Source: Microbacterium sp. UFMG61 (GTDB lineage Bacteria > Actinomycetota > Actinomycetes > Actinomycetales > Microbacteriaceae). Taken from it: a DNA stretch of 64,000 nt. The DNA is taken from NCBI RefSeq assembly GCF_015354505.1, contig NZ_JACAFP010000008.1:5-64004 (forward strand), read 5' to 3'. The notes beneath the pieces were generated by a model, which was not told where the DNA came from, did no database searches, and saw only the letters and a list, made by a program, of their open reading frames with translations. Positions within the stretch are counted from its first letter, which is position 1. Each line of letters opens with the position of its first letter. This document shows positions 42,979-50,871 of the stretch, in pieces. Position numbers and translations under genes: made by a program.

Positions 42979-43208
42979 GACGAGGCGGAGAGCTCGGTTC
43001 GCTCCCACTCCGCGGTCTCAGCCGCGTGGCTCTCTGCGTCTGCGCCTGATGTCCGCGCGACCGCATCCTTCAGAGACGCGAGCCGTCGTCGCCGATCCTC
43101 CGCGTCTGCGAGACGCTCGAGGTGCGCGCCCAGAGTGACTCCGTCGCGGCCCGCTTGTGCCTTGAGACGGTCGCGGAGCTCATCGGTCACCTTGATCGTC
43201 GTAGTCAT
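42975..43208 (-). CDS. Antitoxin of the MazF-type toxin (ribbon-helix-helix-like)
   Basis: A 77-residue protein. The N-terminal TTTIKVTDELRDRLKAQAGR with GVTLGAHLERLADAE is a ribbon-helix-helix DNA-binding unit, and the charged C-terminal tail should block the toxin. Upstream at 43207-43219 a palindrome (ATACTTTTAGTAT) overlaps the -10, which suits auto-repression. The -10 lies just 6 bases before the ATG, so the message may have no leader. Confidence 0.85.
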   Translation of the reverse strand: MTTTIKVTDELRDRLKAQAGRDGVTLGAHLERLADAEDRRRRLASLKDAVARTSGADAESHAAETAEWERTELSASS

Positions 43209-43220
43209 ACTTTTAGTATA
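43207..43220 (-). promoter_or_regulatory. Promoter/operator of the toxin-antitoxin pair
   Basis: The minus strand reads TATACT (43215-43220), a strong -10, then AAAAGT and the ATG. The palindrome ATACTTTTAGTAT (43207-43219) covers the -10 and the start codon. On the plus strand the same bases may also serve the divergent ASCH gene. Confidence 0.6.
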
Positions 43221-43248
43221 CCGAGACGCAGCGTCCTAGGGTGGGGGC

Positions 43249-43710
43249 ATGACCGACCCCTCCGCCATCGCCGAATACTGGGAGCGCGTGCGCGCGGATG
43301 TGCCCACTCTTCCTGAGGTTGTGCCCGGCGCCTGGGCTTTCGGCGCGACGCCCGCTCATGCCGATGCCCTGCTGGCTCTCGTGATCGACGGTGTCAAGAC
43401 CGGCACCGCATCGTCGCTGTGGGACTACGAGGCCACCGGCGACCCCCAGCCGTACCTCGGAGAGTTCAGCATCATCCTCGACGGCTCGGGTGCGCCCCGC
43501 GCCGTGATCGAGACCACCGACGTCACGATCGTGCCGTTCGACCAGGTCACGTCCGAGCACGCCCACTCCGAGGGCGAAGGCGACCGCACCCTCGACTACT
43601 GGCGTACGAGCCACGAGCGCTACTGGCGCACGTACTCCGAGAGCCCGCGCGGCTTCGCCCCGGACATGCCCATCATCTGTGAGCGGTTCCGCGTCATCCA
43701 CCCGCGCTGA
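43249..43710 (+). CDS. ASCH-domain protein
   Basis: A 153-residue ASCH protein, a PUA-like RNA-binding or nuclease fold. It shows WAFGATPAHADALLALVIDG, the family motif GVKTGTASSLWDYEATG, and DVTIVPFDQV. Family members bind or cut RNA, and some act on modified nucleosides; no specific role can be read. GTGGGGG precedes the ATG. It diverges from the toxin-antitoxin pair. Confidence 0.85.
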   Translation: MTDPSAIAEYWERVRADVPTLPEVVPGAWAFGATPAHADALLALVIDGVKTGTASSLWDYEATGDPQPYLGEFSIILDGSGAPRAVIETTDVTIVPFDQVTSEHAHSEGEGDRTLDYWRTSHERYWRTYSESPRGFAPDMPIICERFRVIHPR

Positions 43711-43722
43711 CGCGGCCTGTGC

Positions 43723-45714
43723 TCACTCGGCGTCGGAGTCTCGCGTCGCACTGTTCGAGCGACGGCGGGAGAAGGCGAACAGACCCGCTCCGAGCACCAG
43801 CACTCCGGCGCCGACCGCACCCCACGTCACCGTCTCGGGACCGAGGCCGGTCGCCGGCAGGGCGCCGTTCCCGGTGCCGGGGGGCGTCACGGGAGCGACC
43901 GGCGGATCGGTCGGGTCCACCGGCGGATTCGGCGTGGGAGTCGGCGCGTCCGCTGCCTGCAGCGTGAAGTCCTGATCCATGAAGGCCTCGCCGGCTGCCG
44001 TGATCACCACGGTGCGCGTGGCTGAGCCGACGACCGTGCTTCCCGATGGGGCCGTGATCGTCATCGAGTACTCACCCGGCGGCAGTTCGCCGAGCCCGTA
44101 GTTGCCCTCGGCATCCGTCGTGAGCTGCACGCTTCCGTCGGGGCCCACGATCGTGATCACGACCCCGCCGACGGGCACGCCGCCGTCGGTGACGACGCTT
44201 CCGTCGATCGACCCGAGTCGGGCGATGTCGAAGTCGATGTCGACCACGTCGTCGGACTCGACGGTCCGATCGATCGATGTGGGGCCGGTCGCGATGTATC
44301 CGTCGGGAACGGTGATGGAGATCGTGTAGTCGCCCCCGGGGATACGCGGGAACGTGAAACCACCGTCGGCGTCCGTCACCGTGGTGACGGGCGGAACGTC
44401 CGAGGTCTCCGCGGTCACGGTGACCCCCGGGAGTCCCTCGCCGTTCGATTCCACAGTGCCGCTCAGGGTCGGGTTCTCGACGAGCACGATGTCGTCGACC
44501 TGGATCGGCTCCTCGCTGTCCTCCGGAACGACGACAGGTGCGACGGGAAGGTCGGTCGAGTATCCGGGAGGAGGGGTCACCACCACCGTGTGCTCGCCGG
44601 CCGGCACCTCGTCGAAGACGTAGACGCCCTCGTCGTCGGTCGTCGTCTCCTGATCGCCGTCGATGGACACCTGAACGTCGGGAACGGGCTGACCCTCGTC
44701 GTCGATCACTCGACCGGACACCTCGGTGCCGACGATGTCGCGCACGACGAACTCGGCCACACCATCGGCCTCGGTGAGGTCGACCTCGATCGCACCGGGG
44801 CCCACCGGGACTGTGCCGGCGGGAGTGGCCGCGCGCACCGTGTAGCCGTCTGTGGCGACGAAGCCGGGGAACTCGTAGGAGCCGTCCGCTGCGGTCGTGG
44901 TGGTTCCGACGACATCGCCGTTGGCGTCGACGAGTGTCAGTTCGACGCCCTCCAACGGCCCGGTCACCTCATCGACGACCGATCCGGTGATGTCACGCGC
45001 GATCGAGGCGAACCAGGTCTGGTAGACGGGGAAGCCCGCGCGCCGGGTGAACACGAAGGAGAGCGTGCTGATCGGCGCCGCAGGCTCGAACCAGGCTGCC
45101 GAACCACTGGTGTCTGCGGCCTCGGCGTTGCCGGTGAGGGTCAGCGTGCCGGCATCCCAGCTCGGGATGTCATCGGCGCTGCCAGTGCACGAGGGCTTGC
45201 CCGCGATGCCGGGCGCGCAGTAGTTGAAGCCGCCGCGGAAGCCGATCTGCTCGGCGGTGAGGGCCTGCCCGTCGGGACCGATCGCTTCGATGCGCACCGC
45301 ATCGGCGTCGATGTCACCGAGGACGAAGGTCCATCCCGACGTCGGGGTCGGCGAGGTGAAGGAGTACGTGGTGGTCGACGGGCTCGTCGCGTTGTCGACC
45401 CGCGGGCGCAGGTTCATGTACTGCTGGTCGCGGCTGCTGCCGTACTTCGCGCCGACCGGCGTGCCCTCGGCGAGCCAGGTGCTGGCTCCCGAGACGAGCC
45501 CCACCTGTCCGGCGCGGGAATCGCTCGTCACGGATGCGGTGATCGCCGGGTTCGCCGCGACCTGCACACTCGAGGTGAACGACCCGGCAGAGCCTGCGAG
45601 CGGCTGCCAGCTCGCCCATGCCGTGGTGGTCGCCGCCGCGGCCGGGATCGCCCCCACGACCACGGCGAAAGCGACGATCACTGCTGCCAGAACTCCGGTT
45701 TTCTGCACACGCAT
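43723..45714 (-). CDS. Sortase-anchored surface protein with SdrD/SpaA-like repeat domains
   Basis: A 663-residue secreted protein. A signal peptide (KTGVLAAVIVAFAVVVGAIP, cut near AAAAT) is followed by a unique N-terminal domain (about 30-280) with many Trp/Tyr and a Cys pair. Four or so CarboxypepD_reg/SdrD-type beta repeats follow (GSVVDEVTGPLEGVELTLVD, GRVIDDEGQPVPDVQVSIDG, GTVESNGEGLPGVTV, GSVVTDGGVPVGGVVITIVG). A Pro/Thr linker and LPATG (619-623), one membrane helix and SRRR tail complete it. It is attached to the wall by sortase. Start ATG 45714; the minus strand has GATACT just upstream and no ribosome site, so the message may be leaderless. Confidence 0.88.
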   Translation of the reverse strand: MRVQKTGVLAAVIVAFAVVVGAIPAAAATTTAWASWQPLAGSAGSFTSSVQVAANPAITASVTSDSRAGQVGLVSGASTWLAEGTPVGAKYGSSRDQQYMNLRPRVDNATSPSTTTYSFTSPTPTSGWTFVLGDIDADAVRIEAIGPDGQALTAEQIGFRGGFNYCAPGIAGKPSCTGSADDIPSWDAGTLTLTGNAEAADTSGSAAWFEPAAPISTLSFVFTRRAGFPVYQTWFASIARDITGSVVDEVTGPLEGVELTLVDANGDVVGTTTTAADGSYEFPGFVATDGYTVRAATPAGTVPVGPGAIEVDLTEADGVAEFVVRDIVGTEVSGRVIDDEGQPVPDVQVSIDGDQETTTDDEGVYVFDEVPAGEHTVVVTPPPGYSTDLPVAPVVVPEDSEEPIQVDDIVLVENPTLSGTVESNGEGLPGVTVTAETSDVPPVTTVTDADGGFTFPRIPGGDYTISITVPDGYIATGPTSIDRTVESDDVVDIDFDIARLGSIDGSVVTDGGVPVGGVVITIVGPDGSVQLTTDAEGNYGLGELPPGEYSMTITAPSGSTVVGSATRTVVITAAGEAFMDQDFTLQAADAPTPTPNPPVDPTDPPVAPVTPPGTGNGALPATGLGPETVTWGAVGAGVLVLGAGLFAFSRRRSNSATRDSDAE

Positions 45715-45797
45715 GCGGTCAGAGTATCGGCATATTGCTGCCCTGACCAGGACGGATCTGCGGCTCGGTGACACGGTGCCGCGGTCTCCCAGAACCC

Positions 45798-45836
45798 CTG
45801 AGCCTGTCGAAGTTCCTCCCACTCCGACAGGCTCAG
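45798..45836. repeat. Paired REP-like element (CTGAGCCTGTCG inverted pair)
   Basis: CTGAGCCTGTCG (45798-45809) and CGACAGGCTCAG (45825-45836) are a perfect 12-base inverted pair with a 15-base loop. Single copies of the same unit lie at 31238 and 32353. Confidence 0.8.
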
Positions 45837-45849
45837 CACCCCCAGATCC

Positions 45850-45881
45850 GCGAGTTCGGCGCCCCCGTGCGCCGAACTCGC
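45850..45881 (-). terminator. Terminator hairpin after the PD-(D/E)XK-like gene
   Basis: Perfect 13-base stem GCGAGTTCGGCGC / GCGCCGAACTCGC with a 6-base loop, about 83 bases beyond the minus-strand gene that ends at 45964. Confidence 0.65.
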
Positions 45882-45963
45882 CCCCCGGTACGGCGAGCGC
45901 ATTCCCCGAGCCACGCGCTCGCCCACCCTCCCGACCGACGGCGTCCGCGCCGAGCCGACGGCC

Positions 45964-46959
45964 TCATGCCCGCTCGGCCTCGAACCAGCGCCGGAAGACC
46001 TCCGCGGTGATCCACGCGAGCTCGTCCAGTTCCCCGATCGGCACCGCATGCGTCTTGGGGCCGATGGCCCACCCGTCGGTGTATCCCTTCGCCAGGTGCA
46101 CGTCGTTCCCCAGATGCTTCACCGCGAGAGCCGTCTTCCACCTGCCCAGCTCTCGCGTACTCACACCGGGTGCGCGGGTGCTGATCCGATAGCGGTCCTC
46201 CTCGCCGCTGAGCACCTCTCGCTGCAGCACCCGAAGATGCTCGATCCACTCCGGAACGACATCCGACGACTCCGGATCGAAGTAGTTCTGCGCGTCCTCC
46301 GGCACCGAGATCCCGAAATGACTCGTGAACCTGACATCCTCCGTGCGATCGGGCATCCGCCGCCCGGCGACCTCGAGCTGGCCGCGAATCGTACGGGCAT
46401 CGGCGAGCATCGGCGACTGGAAGATCAGCGAGGGCATCCCGCTGCCACCGCGAGCGGTGCGGATGCTCCACCCTTCGAGCCCGTCGAAGCGCAGCGCAGT
46501 GAGCCGTGCCTCTACGGCGACCTTGAGCAGTCGGATCGAGGCGATGTCCTGCAGAGCTATGCGCGAGTCGGGGAAGCACCGCAGCGTCTCCGCCCAGGTG
46601 ATCACTCCGACGTTCGGGAAGTCCGCGGCGAGCCACGCCGGCACTGCACCGACATGCGCGACGAGCACGAAGAGGTGATCCATCGCGGCGGCTTCGCGCC
46701 TGATCTGCTCGCGCGTGAGCTCGTGGTCGAACTTCGCCTCGATACCGACCAGGCACGTCTCGCCGTCGCCGGCATCGAACTCGAGTTCGACGTCGATGTG
46801 CTCGGCGGCCTCGCAGGACACTCCGACCAGATTGCCGAAGGAGGCTACGCCACGGCGCTCCTCGAGCAGACGGACGAGGTCGCCGTGGTGGTGTCGGACC
46901 TCCGCAGCGAGGGCGCGGGTGGCCATCGGCTCCGTCGTGAAGATCGGCGAATTGAGCAT
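45964..46959 (-). CDS. PD-(D/E)XK-like nuclease-fold protein of unknown role
   Basis: A 331-residue protein. Near its N-terminus it shows ASFGNLVGVSCEAAEHIDVE and LVGIEAKFDHELTREQI: the D...ExK pattern (GIEAKFD) of PD-(D/E)XK nucleases. A central domain (MDHLFVLVAHVGAVPAWLAA, VGVITWAETLRCFP) and a C-terminal part with GDVHLAKGYTDGWAIG-like strands (here NDVHLAKGYTDGWAIGPKTH) follow. It may be a defence nuclease or a repair protein. I chose ATG 46959 (MLNSPIFTTEPM); earlier ATGs are possible. It is divergent from the HTH/membrane protein gene. Confidence 0.65.
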   Translation of the reverse strand: MLNSPIFTTEPMATRALAAEVRHHHGDLVRLLEERRGVASFGNLVGVSCEAAEHIDVELEFDAGDGETCLVGIEAKFDHELTREQIRREAAAMDHLFVLVAHVGAVPAWLAADFPNVGVITWAETLRCFPDSRIALQDIASIRLLKVAVEARLTALRFDGLEGWSIRTARGGSGMPSLIFQSPMLADARTIRGQLEVAGRRMPDRTEDVRFTSHFGISVPEDAQNYFDPESSDVVPEWIEHLRVLQREVLSGEEDRYRISTRAPGVSTRELGRWKTALAVKHLGNDVHLAKGYTDGWAIGPKTHAVPIGELDELAWITAEVFRRWFEAERA

Positions 46960-47129
46960 GATTCGAGGATGCGACGTGCCGACGTTCCGATCGCATCGAC
47001 ACATCACAGAATCACGGTTTTCGAACAACTTGGAACAGCACCCGAGGCCCTCGATACCCTGAACCCGTCGATCCCTGACCTCAGAGGGCAGTGGTCGCCG
47101 GAGCACGGGGGCGCAGGAAGGGGGATCCG

Positions 47130-48143
47130 ATGACGACGGACGACTCATCGGTCGGTGAGCACCCCGACTCCCTCGACCGCATCGCCCTCGATCTCCAGGA
47201 CCTCCGCGAGAATTCCGGGCCGGTGTCGTATGCCGAACTCGTGCGCCGCATCAGCGATCTCCGTCTGCAGCGCGGTGTGCGCGCCGCCGCCGCGACGCCG
47301 GCGCGGTCGACCGTCTACAACGCCTTCCGCACGGCCCGCTCTCGCATGGATCCCGAGCTGCTGCGCGACATCGTGGTCGCGCTGGGAGCCGATGACGCCG
47401 CCGCGGATGCCTGGGTGCAGCGGTACAGGACTGTGACTGTGCGACGACGCGAAGCGGGGCAATCCGTGCCCGAGCCGCCGTCGGCCGCCCAGCCCGTGCC
47501 CCGGGCGAGCAGACGGGTCAGGATGCCGCTCCTGGTCGGCATCCTGTGCGCCTGCATCGTCGTGAACCTGCTCGGCCTCTCGGTGACCGCGATCTTCGAC
47601 CTCTCGGTGTACCTCGACATGATCGGCACCGCGATCGCCGCTCTCGCACTCGGCCCGTGGCACGGAGTCGTGGTGGCGGTCGCGTCGAGCGGCCTCGGGT
47701 TCGTCACCGGCGATCCTCACACCTGGGAGTTCGCTCCCGTCAACATGGTCGGCGCCCTGGTCTGGGGCTACGGCGTCCGGCGGTTCCGCTTAGGAGCATC
47801 CCTCGGGCGTTTCACGTCGCTGAATCTCCTGACCGCACTCGCCTGCTCACTCGTGGCGGCCCCCATCGTCGTGATGGTGTTCCAGGGCGGTGCGGGTCAC
47901 GCGTCGGAACGCTCGATGCTCGCTCTCGAAGCCATGCAGCTTCCCTTCGTCGCCTCGGTCTTCTCCGCGAACATCGTGACCTCGGCGACCGACAAGCTGC
48001 TCACGGGGTTCATCGCACTGTTCGTGTTCACCCTGCTGCATCGCTCGTTCGGCGTCTCCGCCCAGCACATGCCGCTCGTCGAGAAGATCGCGGCACTGCG
48101 GTCCGGTGACCGAGTCGGTGCGCTGCGAGCAGTCGGCCGCTGA
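47130..48143 (+). CDS. HTH-domain/membrane fusion protein with ECF-S-like membrane part
   Basis: A 337-residue fusion. The first 110 residues look like an XRE-type actinobacterial HTH (LDLQDLRENSGPVSYAELVR, ATPARSTVYNAFRTARSRMD, then a Trp-containing end). A six-helix membrane part follows (MPLLVGILCACIVVNLLGLS, MIGTAIAALALGPWHGVVVA, NMVGALVWGYGVRRF) that resembles small S-components of ECF vitamin transporters. AGGAAGGGG precedes the ATG at 47130. A membrane-bound HTH fused to an S-like unit could link uptake to gene control; the reading is by pattern. Confidence 0.6.
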   Translation: MTTDDSSVGEHPDSLDRIALDLQDLRENSGPVSYAELVRRISDLRLQRGVRAAAATPARSTVYNAFRTARSRMDPELLRDIVVALGADDAAADAWVQRYRTVTVRRREAGQSVPEPPSAAQPVPRASRRVRMPLLVGILCACIVVNLLGLSVTAIFDLSVYLDMIGTAIAALALGPWHGVVVAVASSGLGFVTGDPHTWEFAPVNMVGALVWGYGVRRFRLGASLGRFTSLNLLTALACSLVAAPIVVMVFQGGAGHASERSMLALEAMQLPFVASVFSANIVTSATDKLLTGFIALFVFTLLHRSFGVSAQHMPLVEKIAALRSGDRVGALRAVGR

Positions 48144-48146
48144 CCG

Positions 48147-49202
48147 TCAGACCGCGTCGCCCTGCACGGGGCCTTCGGTGTTCGGCTTCCACCCGAGCTC
48201 GGGGGCGACGTACTTCGCAAAGGACTCGAGCACGTGCAGGTTGTACTCCGGTCCGAGCTGATTCGGGATCGTCAGCATCAGCGTGTCGGCCGCCATCACC
48301 GCCTCATCGGCGAGCAGCTGCCTGACGAGCACGTCGGGCTCGGCGGCGTACGTCTTGCCGAAGGTCGAGCGGAACCCGTCGATGATGCCGACCTGGTCGC
48401 CGTTCTCCTCGCTGCGCAGACCGAAGTAGGCGCGGTCCATGTCCGAGACCAGCGGGAAGACGCTGCGGCTGACCGAGACCCGCGGAGTGCCCGTGTGTCC
48501 GGCCTCTTTGTAGGCCGCCCGGTAGAGGTCGATCTGCTCGCGCTGCAGCTGGTGAAAGGGCACGCCGGTGGCCTCGGTGAGCAGCGTGGAACTCATCATG
48601 TTGAGCCCCTTGCGTCCGGTCTCCTCCGCGGTCGAACGCGATCCCGAACCCCACCAGATGTGGTCGCGCAGGGTCGGCGACTGGGGCTCGATGGCGAGGT
48701 AGCGTCCGGCACCGACCATCCGCGGGTCGCCGGGGGCGATGCCCTCGCCGTCGATCGCTCGCAGGAAGAGATCGAACTTCTCGCGGGCGATCACACCGCC
48801 GCGCTCGGGGTCCTCCTCGTCATGGAAGCCGAAGGTCTCGTATCCGCGCAGGGCGGTCTCGGGTGACCCACGGCTCACGCCGAGCGCGATGCGGCCGTCG
48901 GCGATCAGGTCGAGAGCCGCCGCCTCCTCCGCGAACTGGAACGGGTTCTCGTAGCGCATGTCGATCACACCGGTGCCGACCTCGATGCGCGTCGTGCGCG
49001 CCGCCATCGCCGACAGCAGGGGCATGGGAGAGGCCGCCTGGCGCGCCCAGTGGTGCACGCGCACGTACGCGCCGTTCACGCCGAGCTCGTCGGCGCCCTC
49101 GGCGATCTCGATGGTCTGCTTCAGCATGTCGCCGGCAGTGCGGGTCGCCGAGCCGTGGACGTCGGCGTAGTGACCGAACGACAGGAATCCGAAAGCCTTC
49201 AT
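48147..49202 (-). CDS. LLM-class flavin-dependent oxidoreductase
   Basis: A 351-residue luciferase-like monooxygenase fold: the start MKAFGFLSFGHYADVHGSAT, then ELGVNGAYVRVHHWARQAAS, RIEVGTGVIDMRYENPFQFA and GRIALGVSRGSPETAL are all family regions. It should use reduced flavin supplied by a partner; the substrate is unknown. Start ATG 49202; the frame is open to 49298. The methyltransferase gene upstream on the same strand ends 29 bases earlier, so the two may share a message. Confidence 0.9.
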   Translation of the reverse strand: MKAFGFLSFGHYADVHGSATRTAGDMLKQTIEIAEGADELGVNGAYVRVHHWARQAASPMPLLSAMAARTTRIEVGTGVIDMRYENPFQFAEEAAALDLIADGRIALGVSRGSPETALRGYETFGFHDEEDPERGGVIAREKFDLFLRAIDGEGIAPGDPRMVGAGRYLAIEPQSPTLRDHIWWGSGSRSTAEETGRKGLNMMSSTLLTEATGVPFHQLQREQIDLYRAAYKEAGHTGTPRVSVSRSVFPLVSDMDRAYFGLRSEENGDQVGIIDGFRSTFGKTYAAEPDVLVRQLLADEAVMAADTLMLTIPNQLGPEYNLHVLESFAKYVAPELGWKPNTEGPVQGDAV

Positions 49203-49231
49203 GATGTATTCGAACGCATGGATGCCGCAGG

Positions 49232-50773
49232 CTATTCCGCCGCGTGCAGCAGACCGTCGATCACGAGCTGACGGATGCGCGGCTCGAGGCTCGCCCACAG
49301 CTCGGCGAACGGCACCTCGAACAGGTCGGCGAGGGCCGCCGCGATCTGCATCACGGTCAGCTCGCCGTCGCAGGCTCCGACGAACGCGGCGAGCGCGGGA
49401 TCGACCGAGATCGTGCGGGCGAAGCCGCCGCCCTGACGCAGTTCGATGATGCTCGGGTCGTCGTTGCCGGGAAGGAGGTGTCGAGCTTCGGTGACGTCGG
49501 CCGAGGTGATGAGAGTCGTCGGGAGGCCCCCGGCGAGCGCGTCATGCGCGGCGAGGCCCGCGCGCAGCGCTCCGCCGACGTTCGACACGGGCTGCGTCAG
49601 TCGCTCGACACGGCGCAGAGCCGGAGCGGATGCGGATGCCTCCGGCGGTCGCCGCACGAGGATGTACCCGAAGCCGACGGCGCTGACCCCTCGCGCGTCG
49701 AAATCGTCGAGCCAGGCGGTGAGCAGGGGCGTGAACGCGGCATCCCGCGGGGTGGTGCCGCCGTCGCGGATCCAGAGCTCGGCGTATCCGAGGGGCGAGA
49801 GCTCCTCGCGCTGCACGACCCACAGGTCGAAGTCCGCGGGAACCCAGGAGGAGAGGCGATCGAGGCCCGCCCTGCCCTCGAGCGCCGCCTGTCCGCCGCG
49901 GGACTCCCAGTTGCCGAGCAGCTGCGCGGCACCGCCCGGGGTGAGGAAGTCGGGTGCCGAGCGCAGGAACTGCTCGACGAGAGCATCGCCGACGAGTCCC
50001 CCGTCGCGGTACTCGTACTCGGGTACGCCCTCGACCCGCGGGGTGATGACGAAGGGCGGGTTCGAGACGATCAGGTCGAACGCCTCACCGGCGACGGGCT
50101 CGAACATGCTGCCCAGCCGGAAGTCGATGTTCGAGACGGCGTTGATCTGCGCGTTGAGTTCGGCATAGGCGAGGGCACGAGCGGAGATGTCCGTCGCGAC
50201 GACCGCTCCAGCATGCCGGGCCACGAGCAGCGCTTGGATGCCGCATCCGGTGCCGAGGTCGAGCGCACGGTCGACCTCGATCGGCATGATGATCTCGGCG
50301 AGCGTGCGCGAGGCGCCTCCGACTCCGAGCACGTGGTCGGCGGGAAGCGCCCCGTCGAGGGCGACCTCGTCGAGGTCGCTGGCGATCCACCACTCACCGA
50401 TGCCCTCGGCGTCGACGAACGACTGCGGGCGCAGCAGTGCCACGGGCACGACGGCATCGCCCTCGAGGCGGGCGAGCCCCAGAGCGACCAGACCCGGTAC
50501 TCCGAGACGCGGGAGCGCCGCCGCCACGGCATCCGCAGGTTGCCGCATCCCGAGCACCAGCAGTCGCCCGAGAGTCGCGAGGGTGCCCTGGTCTTCCGCG
50601 ATCGCACGCAGGATCGGCTCCCGCAGGCCCCGGGCCAGCGCATCGTCTGCCTCGTCGCCCCAGAGTCGTCGCAAGGACTCGGAGCGGAAGTCCGCAGCGT
50701 CGAGATCGGCGGCGAGCGCGGTGCTCAGGATCGGGTCGGGGACGGGCGCGGGGGTGTCGGACACGGCCGTCAC
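49232..50773 (-). CDS. Class I SAM-dependent methyltransferase (N5-glutamine/rRNA type)
   Basis: A 513-residue protein. Residues 1 to about 150 form an N-terminal helical region, followed by the SAM-binding motif RALDLGTGCGIQALLVARHA and the catalytic NPPF (FDLIVSNPPFVITP). A C-terminal extension has an extra domain (VTEARHLLPGNDDPSIIELR). The NPPF motif places it among PrmC/RsmC-like amino- or base-methyltransferases; the target is unclear. It starts with GTG at 50773. It diverges from DUF6049. Confidence 0.85.
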   Translation of the reverse strand: MTAVSDTPAPVPDPILSTALAADLDAADFRSESLRRLWGDEADDALARGLREPILRAIAEDQGTLATLGRLLVLGMRQPADAVAAALPRLGVPGLVALGLARLEGDAVVPVALLRPQSFVDAEGIGEWWIASDLDEVALDGALPADHVLGVGGASRTLAEIIMPIEVDRALDLGTGCGIQALLVARHAGAVVATDISARALAYAELNAQINAVSNIDFRLGSMFEPVAGEAFDLIVSNPPFVITPRVEGVPEYEYRDGGLVGDALVEQFLRSAPDFLTPGGAAQLLGNWESRGGQAALEGRAGLDRLSSWVPADFDLWVVQREELSPLGYAELWIRDGGTTPRDAAFTPLLTAWLDDFDARGVSAVGFGYILVRRPPEASASAPALRRVERLTQPVSNVGGALRAGLAAHDALAGGLPTTLITSADVTEARHLLPGNDDPSIIELRQGGGFARTISVDPALAAFVGACDGELTVMQIAAALADLFEVPFAELWASLEPRIRQLVIDGLLHAAE

Positions 50774-50871
50774 TCTACGCGCCTTCAGGGTTCTCCCGCG
50801 GCCGCACGCCTAGAATCACAAGGTCAGCACTCACGAGCAGCCTGGACATCCGGCGTTCGAGGAAGACTTCC

